A stretch of 64,000 nucleotides of DNA from Paracyclopina nana (Eukaryota > Arthropoda > Copepoda > Cyclopoida > Cyclopettidae), in assembly GCA_019096065.1 (NCBI GenBank), contig JAGUCH010000003.1, positions 682,001-746,000 of the forward strand, given 5' to 3'. The translations under genes and the position numbers were made by a program. The notes under the pieces were generated by a model. It did not search any database. It was given only the letters and a program-made list of their open reading frames with translations, and was not told the origin of the DNA. Below are positions 29,889 through 42,032 of the stretch, piece by piece (the first letter of the stretch is position 1; each line of letters begins with the position of its first letter).

Positions 29889-31915
29889 GCTTGTTTGCGT
29901 AATTAATGGCGTCTACCTTGTTTTCCTGGTTGTAATCACGCTAAATGGGCCAGGCTCATGTAGGATTGTTTCTACAAAAGGTTAATAAGGCGCAAAAAAT
30001 TGCAATTCGCGTTGGGTAGCGAGCCCATATGCAATGTTTTGAAGTTGGAACTAGCTTTTTGGACTGGCATTTTGCTCTTCTCACATGATGCTGGATGGAT
30101 TACAAGGTTATGGCTGATCATCTTAAATGTTCATTTTTGTAGGTGTTATCAAAACTTGGCAATCAGGGCTGGGGTTATTCTTTCATGGGCCCTTAGGTAT
30201 CACCTTTCAAGCTTCGCATTTTTGCTTCACTTTGTGCTATTTGCAATTGTCCTGCTGAAACGGAGGCAATTTAGCGTAGTCATTGTCATGCGACAAATTA
30301 GACTCAGGATGCCAGCATTTTGCCAGTTTTAGGATTGTGACACAAAAACCTCGAATCTGACGCATTTGTCACACGCGCACATGCAAAGCAAATGTAGTAG
30401 CAACAGCAGCAGCTCATTAACAGAGGTGACAAATCACAATCTACTAGTATTGCAAATCATTTGCCGACAGGCTCGGTGTAATTAGTCGACATTGACTATA
30501 AAACTATCTTTTTCTCTAGCCAGTATGCAAGGATTGACACCGCTTCCTGGTCCAAAAATCCGCTTTGCACAAAGTCTTAGATGTTATTCATGTCAACTCT
30601 TGCGCAAAAGTTGTTGCATTCAGTTGTGGTCATCAATTGATAGCCAACACGCACGCTGGGATAAAAGGCTGCTCTTTTTTTCCTCTTGGCTTTTTGGCAT
30701 GCCTATTGGTAGAAATCATGCAAGAAGAAAGTCCGATTTTGAGTTGCATCCATTTTAGGGCGCTTGGCCTCACGGTGCCCGGCCAGCCCACGCTTTATGG
30801 CTTTGGTAATGCACTATGGCAGCAGCAGAGGTGTGACAACGCACAAGACTTCATCATCAATTTTGAGTTATGTTTATTGACGCACTTAATTGGCTTTATT
30901 TGAAGCTGGAAAAATAATGCTCGTCTCACCTTGAGTAATTGCAAACATCGGCTTAATAAGCGCCGGCTCTTTTTTGCTGTAGTTCTTGGTTCAAGGCAGG
31001 TGCACTTCTGTGGTGGTTTAAAATGGCACATAGTGGATTTTTTTGGAGCCAAATTATGCGTTGGATTATTATTATTTACAAAAATTTTGGGGCTGAGTTG
31101 AATTGACACTTCACCATAGTATAGCATTTGAAATGGTCACGTGGGAACAAAATCTGGGAGAAGAAAGTCTCCTTTTTTCAAACGTTGCCAATTTGGAGTA
31201 GCTTGGAGCAGCTTTGCCAATTTCTTTCATGGAATGAACACACGTCATGTTCGGATTAAGGATTGCCACACTGTGCATTCATTTTTCCCATTTAGTTGTG
31301 TCAAAAGCCACTTGTGTTACAAATAGTTGATGATGTGTATACATGTAGAGTTGATTGCAAAGCCCCACAGAAACAGCATTATTTCGCAAGGCAAACAACG
31401 GTTTCTCGAGTGATTTCCAGCCTTATCAAAAGCTACGAGCTCAGAGTTCACGTGAGGATCATTGTCATGCAAATCATTGCTGGAATGAGGATTATTATTG
31501 CTGCAAGCTTTGCAACGCATCTGGAAGCTTGACCTTCAAGGCAATGATGTTACAGCAAAAAGACGCGGCGAATTTGGATCGCACAAAATCTCGACGATTA
31601 GAGCAAGAAGTGCTGCTGCCTATGTCATCCAAGTTAGTCCTCGAGGCGATGCGAGGTTGTAAATTTGCCCAAGCCTCATTTTGCGAGGAAAACAAGACGA
31701 CCTATGCGAATCCCCTGGACGGTGTGATCGTCCAAAAAGGAGGGAAGAAGCTCTGGCCCAACATTCATCTCCTCACCTCATTTGTCGTCCGCATTAGGCG
31801 TAATCTCGGAATTTTGTGAGCCAACTTGTCAAGCAACTTTGGATGATGTGCCACTGTATATGTAGTAGCCGCAGCATCCAAGAATGCGAAACAAGAAGTT
31901 CTCAATCAGCATTAA
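29889..31915. other. intergenic, no supported gene
   Basis: About 2 kb. The longest plus-strand frame (31355-31819, 154 codons) has neither a recognisable domain nor clear splice partners, though an upstream noncoding exon of the downstream PDZ gene cannot be excluded. Confidence 0.4.
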
Positions 31916-32977
31916 CAGGGTGACCGGATGTGGCTAGTTAAAACCAAAGTGGCTATTTTTTTACCCTTGTGTGGCTACGGAAATTTAGGCCGAATAGCCA
32001 TAGCCATTTGTGACTATTTTTGAAAAGCCCAATTTGATATTTTTACTTAATAACTGCTAGAAAATCATCAAAAAACAAGGGGAAAAATATAATTTACAAA
32101 ATTGGCTGACTTTTTAAAAAATCTTTTGTTACCAAAATAACAAGAAAATCATTATTTAATCCTAACTTTCATCACAGCCATCCCAAAAATTGGATCAAAT
32201 TTTCATAATAAGTATTGGTTGATGCAAAAATTCCTAAAATTATGGCTATTTTTCACCAATTCACAGTAGGTCCCGTTGAAGCATTTTACTCCATTTATGA
32301 TTTTAGCAATTAGCATTAGCAAAGCCCCCAAATTACTGTAAAACCGGAACTTTTGACTCTTTCTAGCAAAGTCTTACACAAATTCACGCACTTTTTTTTG
32401 CAATCCAACCCTGTTCATATTACTTTTTCTCTAATTTGACAGTGTTATGTGTTGGACAACCTTGGACTTTAAAAGTTCTGCTAATATTTAGTTTAGTTTT
32501 TCATGCAAATAAAAGAGTCATCTTTTTGGGTCAATTTTTACCCTTATTTTTAATTAAATCCTGTTCTCTTGAGGCCTAAAATACTTTGACTAACTCTAAT
32601 TTAAGGCTTCAACAAAAAAATTATAGCTCTAATGGAACAGTAGAAGCTTGTAGCCACTTTTTGACATTTCTTTTTGCTTAGATTTTTTTTAGCAAATTCG
32701 GGATGCTTCTCAAAAATGATCATCAATTCATAAATCCAATTGAACTTAGAGCCTTTCAAATGGTCATTTCTGATCACCAAGAACCCATTGGAACTATTTT
32801 AAGATGAAAAAGTGTTTGAAACTGGATTTTATAATTTGGCTGAAATAGAGAAAGAAGGGTGTCCATGGCCCACTGTGCAATCTATGGCTATTTTGAGCAA
32901 TTTTTCTGAGATAGCCAAACGTGGCTATTTTTGGGAAAAATCTGGCTACAACCCGCTCAAACTTTCTGGTCACCCTG
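31916..32977. mobile_element. hAT-like MITE, long copy
   Basis: Begins CAGGGTGACCGGATGTGGCT and ends TCTGGTCACCCTG, giving inverted termini of about 13 bp. The first and last 200-400 bases match the element at 50158-50602; this copy is about 600 bp longer in the middle. CAGGGTG-type ends are common in hAT elements. No flanking 8-bp duplication could be recognised. Confidence 0.8.
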
Positions 32978-33056
32978 CCAACTGATTCAGCTAGCAGCAT
33001 AATTGCATGACATATGCGGCAGGTGATGATTTTGCATACACTGTCGCATTTTTACA

Positions 33057-33064
33057 GTATATAT
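33057..33064 (+). promoter_or_regulatory. TATA-like box upstream of the PDZ gene
   Basis: tatatata lies about 80 bases beyond the MITE end at 32977, on the plus strand, upstream of the open frame ending near 33520. Its use as promoter of the PDZ gene is inferred from position only. Confidence 0.3.
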
Positions 33065-33367
33065 AGTCTAGTATGTGTGGGGCCAGAGCTTTCTCGCAAC
33101 AAAGTGGAGTGGAGCACGTCAATATACACAGCATTTCCTCCCTCATCAAATGAGTCAGCCATTGCTCCCCTTTGCCATGCTTCCGACGTCGTCGTGCCCG
33201 GTTCACATGCAGCTCACGACGTCGATGAGGGTGCGCAATTTCAGCTGCAGCGCGACAACGATGAAATAACAGTTTGCCAAGGAGAAGTGGCCAGCGAAGA
33301 GCAGAACAACAGTGGAGTCCAGCCATGGACACCAAAAGAAGTGGAAGCTGAACAAGTGAGGCCATGC

Positions 33368-33500
33368 ATGAGGTCAATCCTCGAGCCGGTCAGTGTGGAT
33401 TCGGACTCCGAGGATTGGCAGTTCGAGGCCTCAACTGGCATCATAGAAGTGGATGACCTTCTGCTTTCGGAAGAGGCTGCCTGTTGTCCTCGGCAAGGAG
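33368..33500 (+). CDS. possible first coding exon of the PDZ gene
   Basis: An open frame with acidic, coding-like composition (SVDSDSEDW and DDLLLSEE segments) can start at ATG 33368 and end at a GTAGCC donor after 33500 in phase 1. It would join in frame to an acceptor (CCACAG, 35216) that continues into the Met codons at 35225. The fit of frame and splice sites is suggestive but could be chance. Confidence 0.3.
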
Positions 33501-33520
33501 GTAGCCAAAAGCAGTACCGT

Positions 33521-35216
33521 TAATGTTAGTCCTACTTATAAGACTATTGCACCGCTGCACACTGGGGCAGATACTAACAGAAACTTCACATTTTAGGACA
33601 AGCAAGAAAAATTTGTTAATTCTGCATCAATTAGCTAAATGTCAATCGGAAATAAGGAAAATGTGGAATTTGAGTGACTATTAAGTGCTTTTTTATTTTT
33701 GGATGAGAGAGTTAGACTTCTGCGAATCAACTCAGCTCAATGATTCGATTTGATGTAAAAATCTGTAGACAATAATAGCTACTCAACTTCAGACTTCCAA
33801 CAGCTTTTCCTGGTCAAGTAGCAAAAAGTATCACTTAAAACCAACTTTGCATGATGCATTAGCCTTCTGTCTAATTTCACCAAAATTGTCAAAACGAATT
33901 GATCTGGGGAAGCAAAGCAAGGGTGTGAAAATATATGAATTTTAGGCCTTTTTTTTTTGGGGGGCTATTGAGCTTGATGAAGCTCACTTTTAATGCTCAA
34001 AAAGCTGGATTTTAGACTCTCAACTTACCAAAAAAAACATCGAAAGATTGATCAGAACAAAATCAGTGTTATGAAATTAAGATTTCTGATGCCTATTTTT
34101 AGGCCTAGCCAGTTTGACGAAAAAAATTGAATGCAAATTTTTGGCTGCTAAGGAGTACACTGTGCACTCAGCACATGCGCAAGACCCAGATTTTCCCACA
34201 GTTTATTTGCTACAGAGCAGATTTCTGCATGAATTCGGCTGGATTATTTGTGTCAAGTTTCAAGGGCTGCATTTGTATGCTCCTCCTCCCTTCAAAAGTA
34301 GATTAGACACTTTCCATTTTTAAGATTTTCGACTGACTGCTGTTATGAGGTTGAAATGACTTTTAGCATAGAGTTTGCCTCGAGTGCTTCCCAACAATTC
34401 TCTCTATTGTTCGTTTGCTGTTGTCTACATGAAATTGGCCTAATTTTTTTTCCATACTGTACTTGTGGCTGGCAGCATTTTTACCTTATAAAACGTGGTT
34501 AAATTTTGGTAGCAGTTGAGTGCAGGTGCAAATAAATTCCTTTTGTAAATGGCAGAAATTTAACAATTTAATAAAAAGCGAAAAAAGCCCCTGTGTTGCT
34601 GGTCCTCTTTAGAAAAGACGTATAGGTTTTTTTTCCCGTCTCCACTTCTTCAGCCCCAACGCACAAAAAAGCGTGGCTGTATTTTATGAGAGTTGCGAAA
34701 TTGAAAAGAAGAAGAAAACACGAGTAGAAAACCTCCTTGACATGTAAAGACCCCTTAACGAGGTCTGCACGCATGTGATCATCATCACCACCAACTGTTC
34801 AAATTCGGGTTGGTTTTTGTCAACTCAATGCCAAGGTTGTACTGCGTCGTGCATTCACTCAGTGCACACTAAATCACTCAAATTCTGGTCAAAAAATACT
34901 CTTCAAGTAGTCAGTCATCAACCTTGAGCAGGGATAATCCCCACATTATGCTTCTATTTTGATCTCGGTAATTTTTGCGCTCGTCATTCTCGAGATTCAA
35001 TTGTGAGCAGAGGATTGTCGTGATGTCGGCCTTGCAAACAAATGCAAAAATGACTGAGTTGTCACTTTTGACACCAGTGATTTTTAATGGTGGACTCAGC
35101 TTGTAAATCGCGCAATTATTTTGCTCTCAAGGCTGCAAAGGCCTACGAAAAACTAACATATATGCTAAACTGGAATCTCTTCATTTGTGCAGATCGATGA
35201 AGATCATCATCCACAG
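33521..35216. other. long upstream intron or intergenic region
   Basis: No supported gene or repeat. It would be an intron of about 1.7 kb if the exon at 33368 is real. Confidence 0.4.
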
Positions 35217-35224
35217 CTGCGAAC

Positions 35225-38200
35225 ATGATGGAGGGCCTTTTGGTGACGAATCATCGACACACCTTGTCTCAAGATTGTGGTAGTCTCCCACCACCGCTGC
35301 CACCCACCATTTCGCGTCTGCCTCCCGATGGTCACGAGTTCCCGCCTGACTACAGAGACCCATCATCGATCCTCTACCAGGTACCTTTTTTACGTACAAT
35401 GTGTCACATGTAAAAAATGTAGCAACTAGTTTTAATATCAAAATGATGGTACATGCGACTGCCACAGATGGTTCCCACATCATTTTTTACCAGGCCTCAT
35501 TAAAATGCTTTGCTTTGTTCGTTTTTCCAGAATTCTGAGATTTTGAGTCGCAAATCATCCGCCAGCTCGACTGGCAGCCTGGATCGCAGCTCATCATATG
35601 TCATCAAGTCTAGGCCGTTGATGAGGCACGATCAGCAAAGTGCGTGCAGTGTCAAGGCAAAAATTGCTCTCTTCTCCTCGGCGGCAGCCTCCAACTCTCT
35701 GATGAGGTCCCTCACGCACAATGACGTGCGCTTTGAGGAGAACGCGACCTCGAGAACCTCACCAACCACAGCTGTGGCCGTCAAGTCCATGACCGCCTAC
35801 TGCAGCATGGTTAACGTGAGCACCAGCAAGGACTTGACCAGTTCAATGGACACCTTCATGCGATCGACGCATGCACGCCTCATGTGGCTGTCCTCCGAGG
35901 CCAACACCTCGCAGGACAAAAAGCCAACTCCCACGTTCGGGTCCAGCCGCTCCCAAAGCCTCATGGAGATTGCTCCCAAGGGCTATCGCAGCAATGCAGT
36001 CAGCCACAAGAGGTCCATCTCGACCTCCTCGGCTGCCTCGCGGTTGCTCAGCTCCAGCGGCCTCTCCAGAAGCGTGGACAACAACCGCAGTGTTGGTGGT
36101 GAAAGCCGCTGCAGGAGCGCAATGACCAAGACAAAGAGCCCTGTGATACCAGAAATGGAGGCTGCCTCATCCTCAAAAGTCCTGTCCACTCCGCTGTGGA
36201 AAACGAACGGACTGCCTAAGTACTCGCCGGCCTTTAAGCACAAGCCCTTTACTGTGCATGTGGCAGCCTCAAAGCCAGTGGCAATGAACAACACCAAGTC
36301 CGACGACTCTGACAATGATTCTGCTGTTTCATCTGGAAGGTCGTCAATGTCGCACAGCAGCGTCTCACCCCCCAATTCTCCAAGGTCGGGTGGCAAAAGG
36401 CTGTTGAACGAGACCATCAAGGAGACCTCTGAGGTTGATAATCCTCGAGTTCTCAAGAAGGACAGCATTGAAGCTATCAACAGGTGCAACATCCTGGAGT
36501 CCTGCAAAAAGAGCAGTGCCAAGCCCGAACTTAAGCCGGTCTTCAGGTCATCCTCCTTCACCATTGCCGAGCGGAAAAAGTCGTTTGAAATGGTGAATGC
36601 TTCCAGAGCTCTGAGAGAGAGCAGCAAGATTCACTCTTCGCAGGACTCATTGGCCAATTCGAGTCCCAACTCGAGGAAAACCTCTTGCGACTCGGCCTTC
36701 AATTCTCGGAGGCCGTCAAAGGAAATCCTGCCAACTGAGGACCTCAGAAGAGGCTCGGAAAACTTTTTTGATACCATCAAAGACATTGAAAATCGAGTGG
36801 CTCACATGTCAGAAATTGTGGAGAGGAATCTCGACAAAATAGGCCAAGCATCGGAGCAGTTACCCAAAAGCAAAGCTGAGGCTGAGAGGCCAAAAGAGCT
36901 CATGTTAGGTCCCAGGAAATCCTCAAGTGTAGCATCCGGCTCACCGGAGGTGGCCAAGAGCATAAGGGAATTGGCTGAAAAGTGGGAGTCAAGGTCATCC
37001 CCGACCTCGGCAGCCATTGTAGCCTCTCCAGGATCGCAGTCGCAGGCCACAGACAAGGTGACCGAGTTGTCCAATTTTTTGCCTGCTGATGCAGCAGAGT
37101 GGGAGAGTTTTGACCTTTCCATGCCGTCCTCTTCGCCATCCAACTCAATGATCAGCCCGGACCGGAAGTACAGCGTCCCCGACTCCTCGTCCGCAACCTC
37201 CAAGGGAGTCAAGATGAGGGAGAATAAAAACACTGCGCCCTCGAGGCCTTCCAGTCTAATTGAGTCGGGGCCAGGCACGGAACTCAAGATTTTCAAAATC
37301 GGCCTCAGCCACGGAGGCCACAATGGAATCTCAGCCTCTACTTCCAGGGGAAATAGCCAAGCTGACCTGTTAGACTGCAGCACAACCTCAGACACCCCCA
37401 AGTCCCCAGGCTCGAGGGACCTTCTCTATCGCCTTGGTGGCCATACCCCGACCTCGGAGGCTCACAGCCTCAACAACCCAACTTCGGCTAACGGGAACAG
37501 AGGACGTCGGTGCGTTAGTGTCAACGATATTAGGAGGGCTTTTGAGAAGGCTGAGCAGTCTTTGCAAATGGCCGGGGGCATGAGTCCTTGCCATCATCGA
37601 ATGTCTTCCCTGGACTCAACCAACTCGGACGAGTCGTCAATTCCAACGCCTCAGCAATGTTACAGCTCCATATCAAGCCTCATTTCTGGCCAGAATAGCT
37701 CAATGAGGGATCATTATGGATCCATTTCTTCACTTGCCAGCTCCACCAGCCTCATTTCTCCTCAGGTAAATCAGCAAATCCAATTTTCCCCCTCAGTGCT
37801 CTTGAAACAATTTCAATCAGTTGCCCTAGCACGATAGACTTAATAGATAAATGGGATTTTTTACCACTACTCAACTTCTTATCAACTTTGGCTGATTTGG
37901 CCTGACAGCTATGAATCATCTATTAGTGTTTTATCAAGGAAGTACAAAAAATAGTAGTAGCGTAGCATTTTCAAAATGAACAGCATCAAGGCTCGACGCA
38001 AAATCAGCGAGCCTTTGCTGCACGGACTAGTGTTTCAATCTTATTCATTGCTGAGACTGCAATCAAGCCCCGCAGTAATTAAAGTGAACCCAAAAATGAA
38101 ATCAAGTCTAATAATTCTCATCATGATCGTCGCTGATAGGAGTTGCAAGGGCTGATTGATGAGGCCAACCAATCCTTGGAAGAGTCCGGTACGCCTTCGC

Positions 38201-39294
38201 ATGAAATTATGGTCATTGTCCTTCATCGTGAATTCACGGCTGGGTCGATAGGAATCACGCTCGCAGGTGGAGCTGACTACGAAAATAAAGATATAACGGT
38301 GAGCAAGTAATTGATCTGAAAATGCACACTCTAGCTTATTTGATGATGAGCAGGTCCATAAGGTGATTCCTGGAACGTTGGCGGATCGCGACGGCCGCAT
38401 CCAGAAGGGAGACCGAGTCCTGTCCATCAATGGGCGGTCGACCAAAGGAGTCACTCATCGAGAAGCACTTAGCATCCTCAAGGTATGCATTTATGCTGAT
38501 TGTCATGACATCAAAGCTCTGCTGACCTGGTTCTTTTTTGCTCTGCAGGCTCCGCGGTCTGAGGTCGTGTTGGTGCTGTCAAGAAGCCGCTCTGTAACAC
38601 CGGCCGAGGGCGCTTATGATCGGGCGGATTATCCGTCATACAATTACATTAACAGTGGGCGTCCTCCCAAAATTCTTGAGAGCCCTCTTGACAGTAAATC
38701 ACTTTTGTCAGGTAGATTGTTGTATACATGAATATGCATTAAATTGAATGATCATGCCTCCCTTTTTTCTCATCAGATCTGAAGTTTGTGGACATGCCAA
38801 GAGGAGCTCCGAAAACGGTGGTGCTGAAAAAAGAGGGCACTGGCCTTGGATTCAGCCTGGAGGGGGGCAAAGACTCGCCTCTTGGAGACCGTCCCTTGAC
38901 CATCAAGAAAATCTTCATAGGTACTATACTCGGAAACCAACTACTCTCTAATCGGGTTGATGAGCAACTGAATCATATTGCAGGTGGTGCAGCGGACAAG
39001 ACGAACGTCTTGCGAGTAGGTGACGAAATTGTGATGGTCAACAACACAGATTGCTCGCGCATGTCTCGCATCGAAGCTTGGAACTTCATGAAGAAGCTCA
39101 ATGATGGCACAGCCACGCTGGTCATCCGGCAGAAACTCAATCCGGATGCGGAGAAGCCGACTTGCAGTGGAAGTTCTTCCTCCAGTGTGGGAGGATCCAA
39201 TAATAATGATGTAAGGACCAAATCGAATAATGCCAACCAGGATACCATGTCTTGCGAGCAGAAAGAGCCCGAAAAGCTTGAAGCCAAGCGATAG
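35225..39294 (+). CDS. pro-interleukin-16-like tandem PDZ protein
   Basis: Seven exons: 35225-35380, 35531-37765, 38140-38298, 38354-38482, 38549-38711, 38777-38920, 38984-39294. All junctions are GT-AG and the frame is continuous; 1,098 residues from the Met at 35225. Residues 53-797, one large exon, are a Ser-rich disordered region with many SP/TP sites, probably phosphorylated. Two PDZ domains follow: about 823-910 with carboxylate loop GSIGI, and about 960-1043 with GLGF. The second is strikingly like the C-terminal PDZ of pro-IL-16 ([25 protein letters not shown]). Such proteins are cytosolic scaffolds that bind C-terminal peptides of channels and signalling proteins. PDZD2 is a related alternative name. 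It converges on the sulfotransferase exon with about 110 bp between stop codons. Confidence 0.85.
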
Positions 39295-39365
39295 AAAGTC
39301 AGCTGTGATGATGCTTTTTTATGATTCTATTTTTGTCATCAATGTAGGACTACTCCAAATACATT

Positions 39366-39416
39366 CTGAAACACGATTAAAGCTCTTCTGGAGAAAGGCC
39401 CACTTATTCGGCCAGC
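39366..39416. repeat. direct repeat of sulfotransferase 3' end, copy 1
   Basis: The segment with gattaaagctcttctggaga and ending cggccagctt recurs at about 40375-40427 with few changes. Copy 1 overlaps the PDZ gene 3' flank and the sulfotransferase stop codon. Confidence 0.75.
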
Positions 39417-39539
39417 TTGAGTACACGGTTGAAATCGTAGCCAAATAGTGGGTAGTCCAGTTCGTAGTGCTGATAAACTTTTTCCAGCGTGGCCCTCGGC
39501 ACGTTTTGGTAATAGTATTTTACTTGTTGCTTTTCGGGA
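39404..39539 (-). pseudogene. terminal exon of a carbohydrate sulfotransferase (family 2)
   Basis: A 136-nt exon with a CTCAG acceptor at 39540 and a TAA stop at 39404. It encodes the C-terminal signature of the HNK-1/chondroitin sulfotransferase family: a V-P-R step, an LEKVYQHYELD helix, FGYD and an LKLAE-type end. These are Golgi type II enzymes that sulfate glycans. No upstream exon carrying the PAPS-binding motifs was found between 39541 and 42000. It may be an isolated remnant or the last exon of a gene with a very long intron. Its last codons and 3' flank are duplicated at about 40370-40427. Confidence 0.55.
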
Positions 39540-40374
39540 CTGAGAAGGTAACGAAAAAATTGCCCTAGGTGAGTAAATGAAACCAAGCCGAATCTTAAAC
39601 CGAGCGAAGCGAGGTGAATATTGAGGCGAGGTTTTAGTTTACTCACCGAGGGCATTATTTACGTTACCTCCGAAGTCCTGAGAAGCAGCAAGTCAAATTT
39701 TATTAACTGTGACCGATTTTCCGAGCAAAATGAACTTGCCGAAATGCCATGTTGTGACGTCACAGGGTTTGCAAAAAGCTGACTCGATCGGCAAAGTGAA
39801 TTTACTCGTGAGTAAAACCGGTTACAGTTAGAAAAGCACATTTTTTGATTTTAAGCCAAAAAATGCAATTTCTGCAAATTAGACAAAAAGTTTTTACTTT
39901 TCGTTGCTACTATCACACATTTCTTGTTGAGCCCAAAAAATGTAAAAAGATGAGTTTTTATTTTTTTTTTTACAGAAATGGCGAATTTTTCAATTTTAAG
40001 ACAAAAACTACAATATCTCAAAACAGACTTTGTATTGAAAAAAAAACCACATTTCTCATTTTTAATTTAAAAAATTGAAAATCGGTTGAAAAAACGATAT
40101 TTTTTGCTGAAATCACACATTCATTTATTTTAAGTCAAATCATGAATTTTTCAATTTTAAGATTTTAAGATAAGAGTCAGCAGATTTTGAAGCGCCACCT
40201 GGTGAAAAGTAATTGAAACTGTAAAAACTAAAAAGAAAAAATATAGCATGAATTTTATCTTTGAAAAATAATTTATTAATTATTTCACAATTATGCTTGT
40301 AAAATTATCATATTAAAAAAAAGAGCTAAAAAGTTATACTTTCTGAAATTATATTGATAAAAGTGATTACATTC

Positions 40375-40427
40375 TAAAACGTGATTAAAGCTCTTGCGGA
40401 GAAAGGCCCACTTTTCCGGCCAGCTTA
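40375..40427. repeat. direct repeat of sulfotransferase 3' end, copy 2
   Basis: Reads gattaaagctcttgcggaga and ends cggccagctt. About 950 bp of AT-rich noncoding DNA separates it from copy 1, so a tandem duplication or an insertion between duplicated flanks is likely. Confidence 0.75.
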
Positions 40428-40890
40428 TAAGGGGTACTGGAAATCGGCCCATATTTCGCCCAGCGGTCAGCGCGTAAATTCTCAGATGGCTGAAACCTGC
40501 CCGCATGTGCCATCTCAGAAGGCAAAATGCTAAGTTCTGCCTTTACTTATTTAGAAAAGAGGCATTTTTTCTAGCCCAATTTACTTATGGTTCCAAAAAA
40601 ATACAATTTTGCTATAATCTTACCATTTTGCAAGGTCTTGCTTGCTAAATAATCAACTTTTTAACCAATTTTAAGGCTGGCGTTGGGGCTTGCTTTTGGG
40701 CCTGCTCAATTAAAAGTGCTACCAGACCAGCCTAAGCAATTAAAGTGGCAGCTTTAATTTATTCAGCTGGCTCTTTTTGGCTTTTATTGAGATCAAATTC
40801 TGGTGACGACTCAGATCCAAAATGGCTGAATTTAACGCCATCTAGTGCACAGTGCTTTGCTCCGAGTCCCTATTTATAAAAGTTGCATGG
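40415..40890. repeat. diverged interspersed repeat, copy 1
   Basis: Shares a series of short blocks in the same order with about 63235-63700: cagctyataag, a paired cagatggctg / ccatctcag arrangement, aattaaaagtg, attaaagtggc, agctggctcttttt and gccatctagtgca. The copies are diverged and noncoding. The family is not recognised. Confidence 0.5.
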
Positions 40891-41072
40891 CCATCATGAT
40901 TACCAGAAAATACTTATTCCTCAATTCATTGCAAGTAATGGCTTATCTGTCAAAAAACCTGGCTACTTTTATTGAATCCACACGTACTGGATGAACTTGT
41001 TGGTTTTGAACTCACACTGAGCTGAGCTGCAAAAAGTAAGGCTATTTTTTCTGATTCGATCCATCATGCTCT

Positions 41073-41770
41073 GCATAAATATAGATGATTTAGATGGCTT
41101 AGATGATCATCTTTGTCATCTATATTTGTACCATTTTCAGATGATTTTTGGCAATCCTCCTCTATATTTGGACTGTTACTTACCTGTGCTCTAGTGCGGT
41201 ATATATATAGATGATTCTTGGATTAGCCATTGATAATTGGACCAAATACAGATGATTTTAGAATTTAACCTAGCTAAAGCAAACATGATGGCTTTTGAAA
41301 TATTGCTCCTTACAATACATGGCTCTTTTAAAATATGTACTTAAAAAAATAATCTGAACAATAATAATCACTTTTCATTTTATCCAAGAATTACTCATTA
41401 TAGAACTAAAATACTAGCTCTAAGTTCATGGGGCCAAAAAGCTTGAAAAATTTTGAGCCATAAGTTCAATATTTCAATGATGCTTTTTTTCCATTTTTCG
41501 GATCACTTCTCAGGCTTCATTTATCAATCTGAATAATAATTTGGAAAAGTACAATATTAATTCGAAATTCTTATGAAAAAACTCTTAATTAGGTCTAACT
41601 TAGCATTAGTTTTAAAGTAGCTCAGCATAGCTAATTGTAGCCATCTAATTTGGTCCAAATATAGATGAGAGCAAAAAATCATCTACATTTATACATCTTG
41701 TAAGCGCAGGAGATTAGTGGTACAAATACAGATGACAAAGATGATCATCTAACGCATCTATATTTCTACA
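41073..41770. mobile_element. foldback element with (ATAGATGAT)-rich arms
   Basis: The left arm contains tagatgatcatctttgtcat and the right arm its reverse complement atgacaaagatgatcatcta, each embedded in repeated atatagatgat words. Total length about 700 bp, noncoding. Arms extend about 60-90 bp. Confidence 0.65.
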
Positions 41771-42032
41771 GACCCCTCTGGTCTTGACATGATTAGACTC
41801 ATGATAAAAATTCCCAGACTTTCATGAATCTTACTCAAAATGGTACCAATCTGTTCTTTGAATTAATTGTATTGTAACAGGCTTTTGCTCCCCATATGCT
41901 ATAACTTCGACATTTATTCGATTAGCTGGGCCAGTGTGTAGAGAATTTCAAAATCGAGCATGGGCAACGTTTCAATCAATCGCGATCCGGAAAAAAGCCC
42001 AATAAGTACGGACGAGCAGTGGATCTTGACAA

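Noticed and set aside
31355..31819. 154-codon plus-strand frame as a gene
   Set aside because: No recognisable domain, start context or splice partners; left as unsupported.
35983..37401. Minus-strand frames of about 200 codons opposite the PDZ gene
   Set aside because: Antisense shadows of the Ser-rich exon; composition mirrors it and no start or splice context is present.
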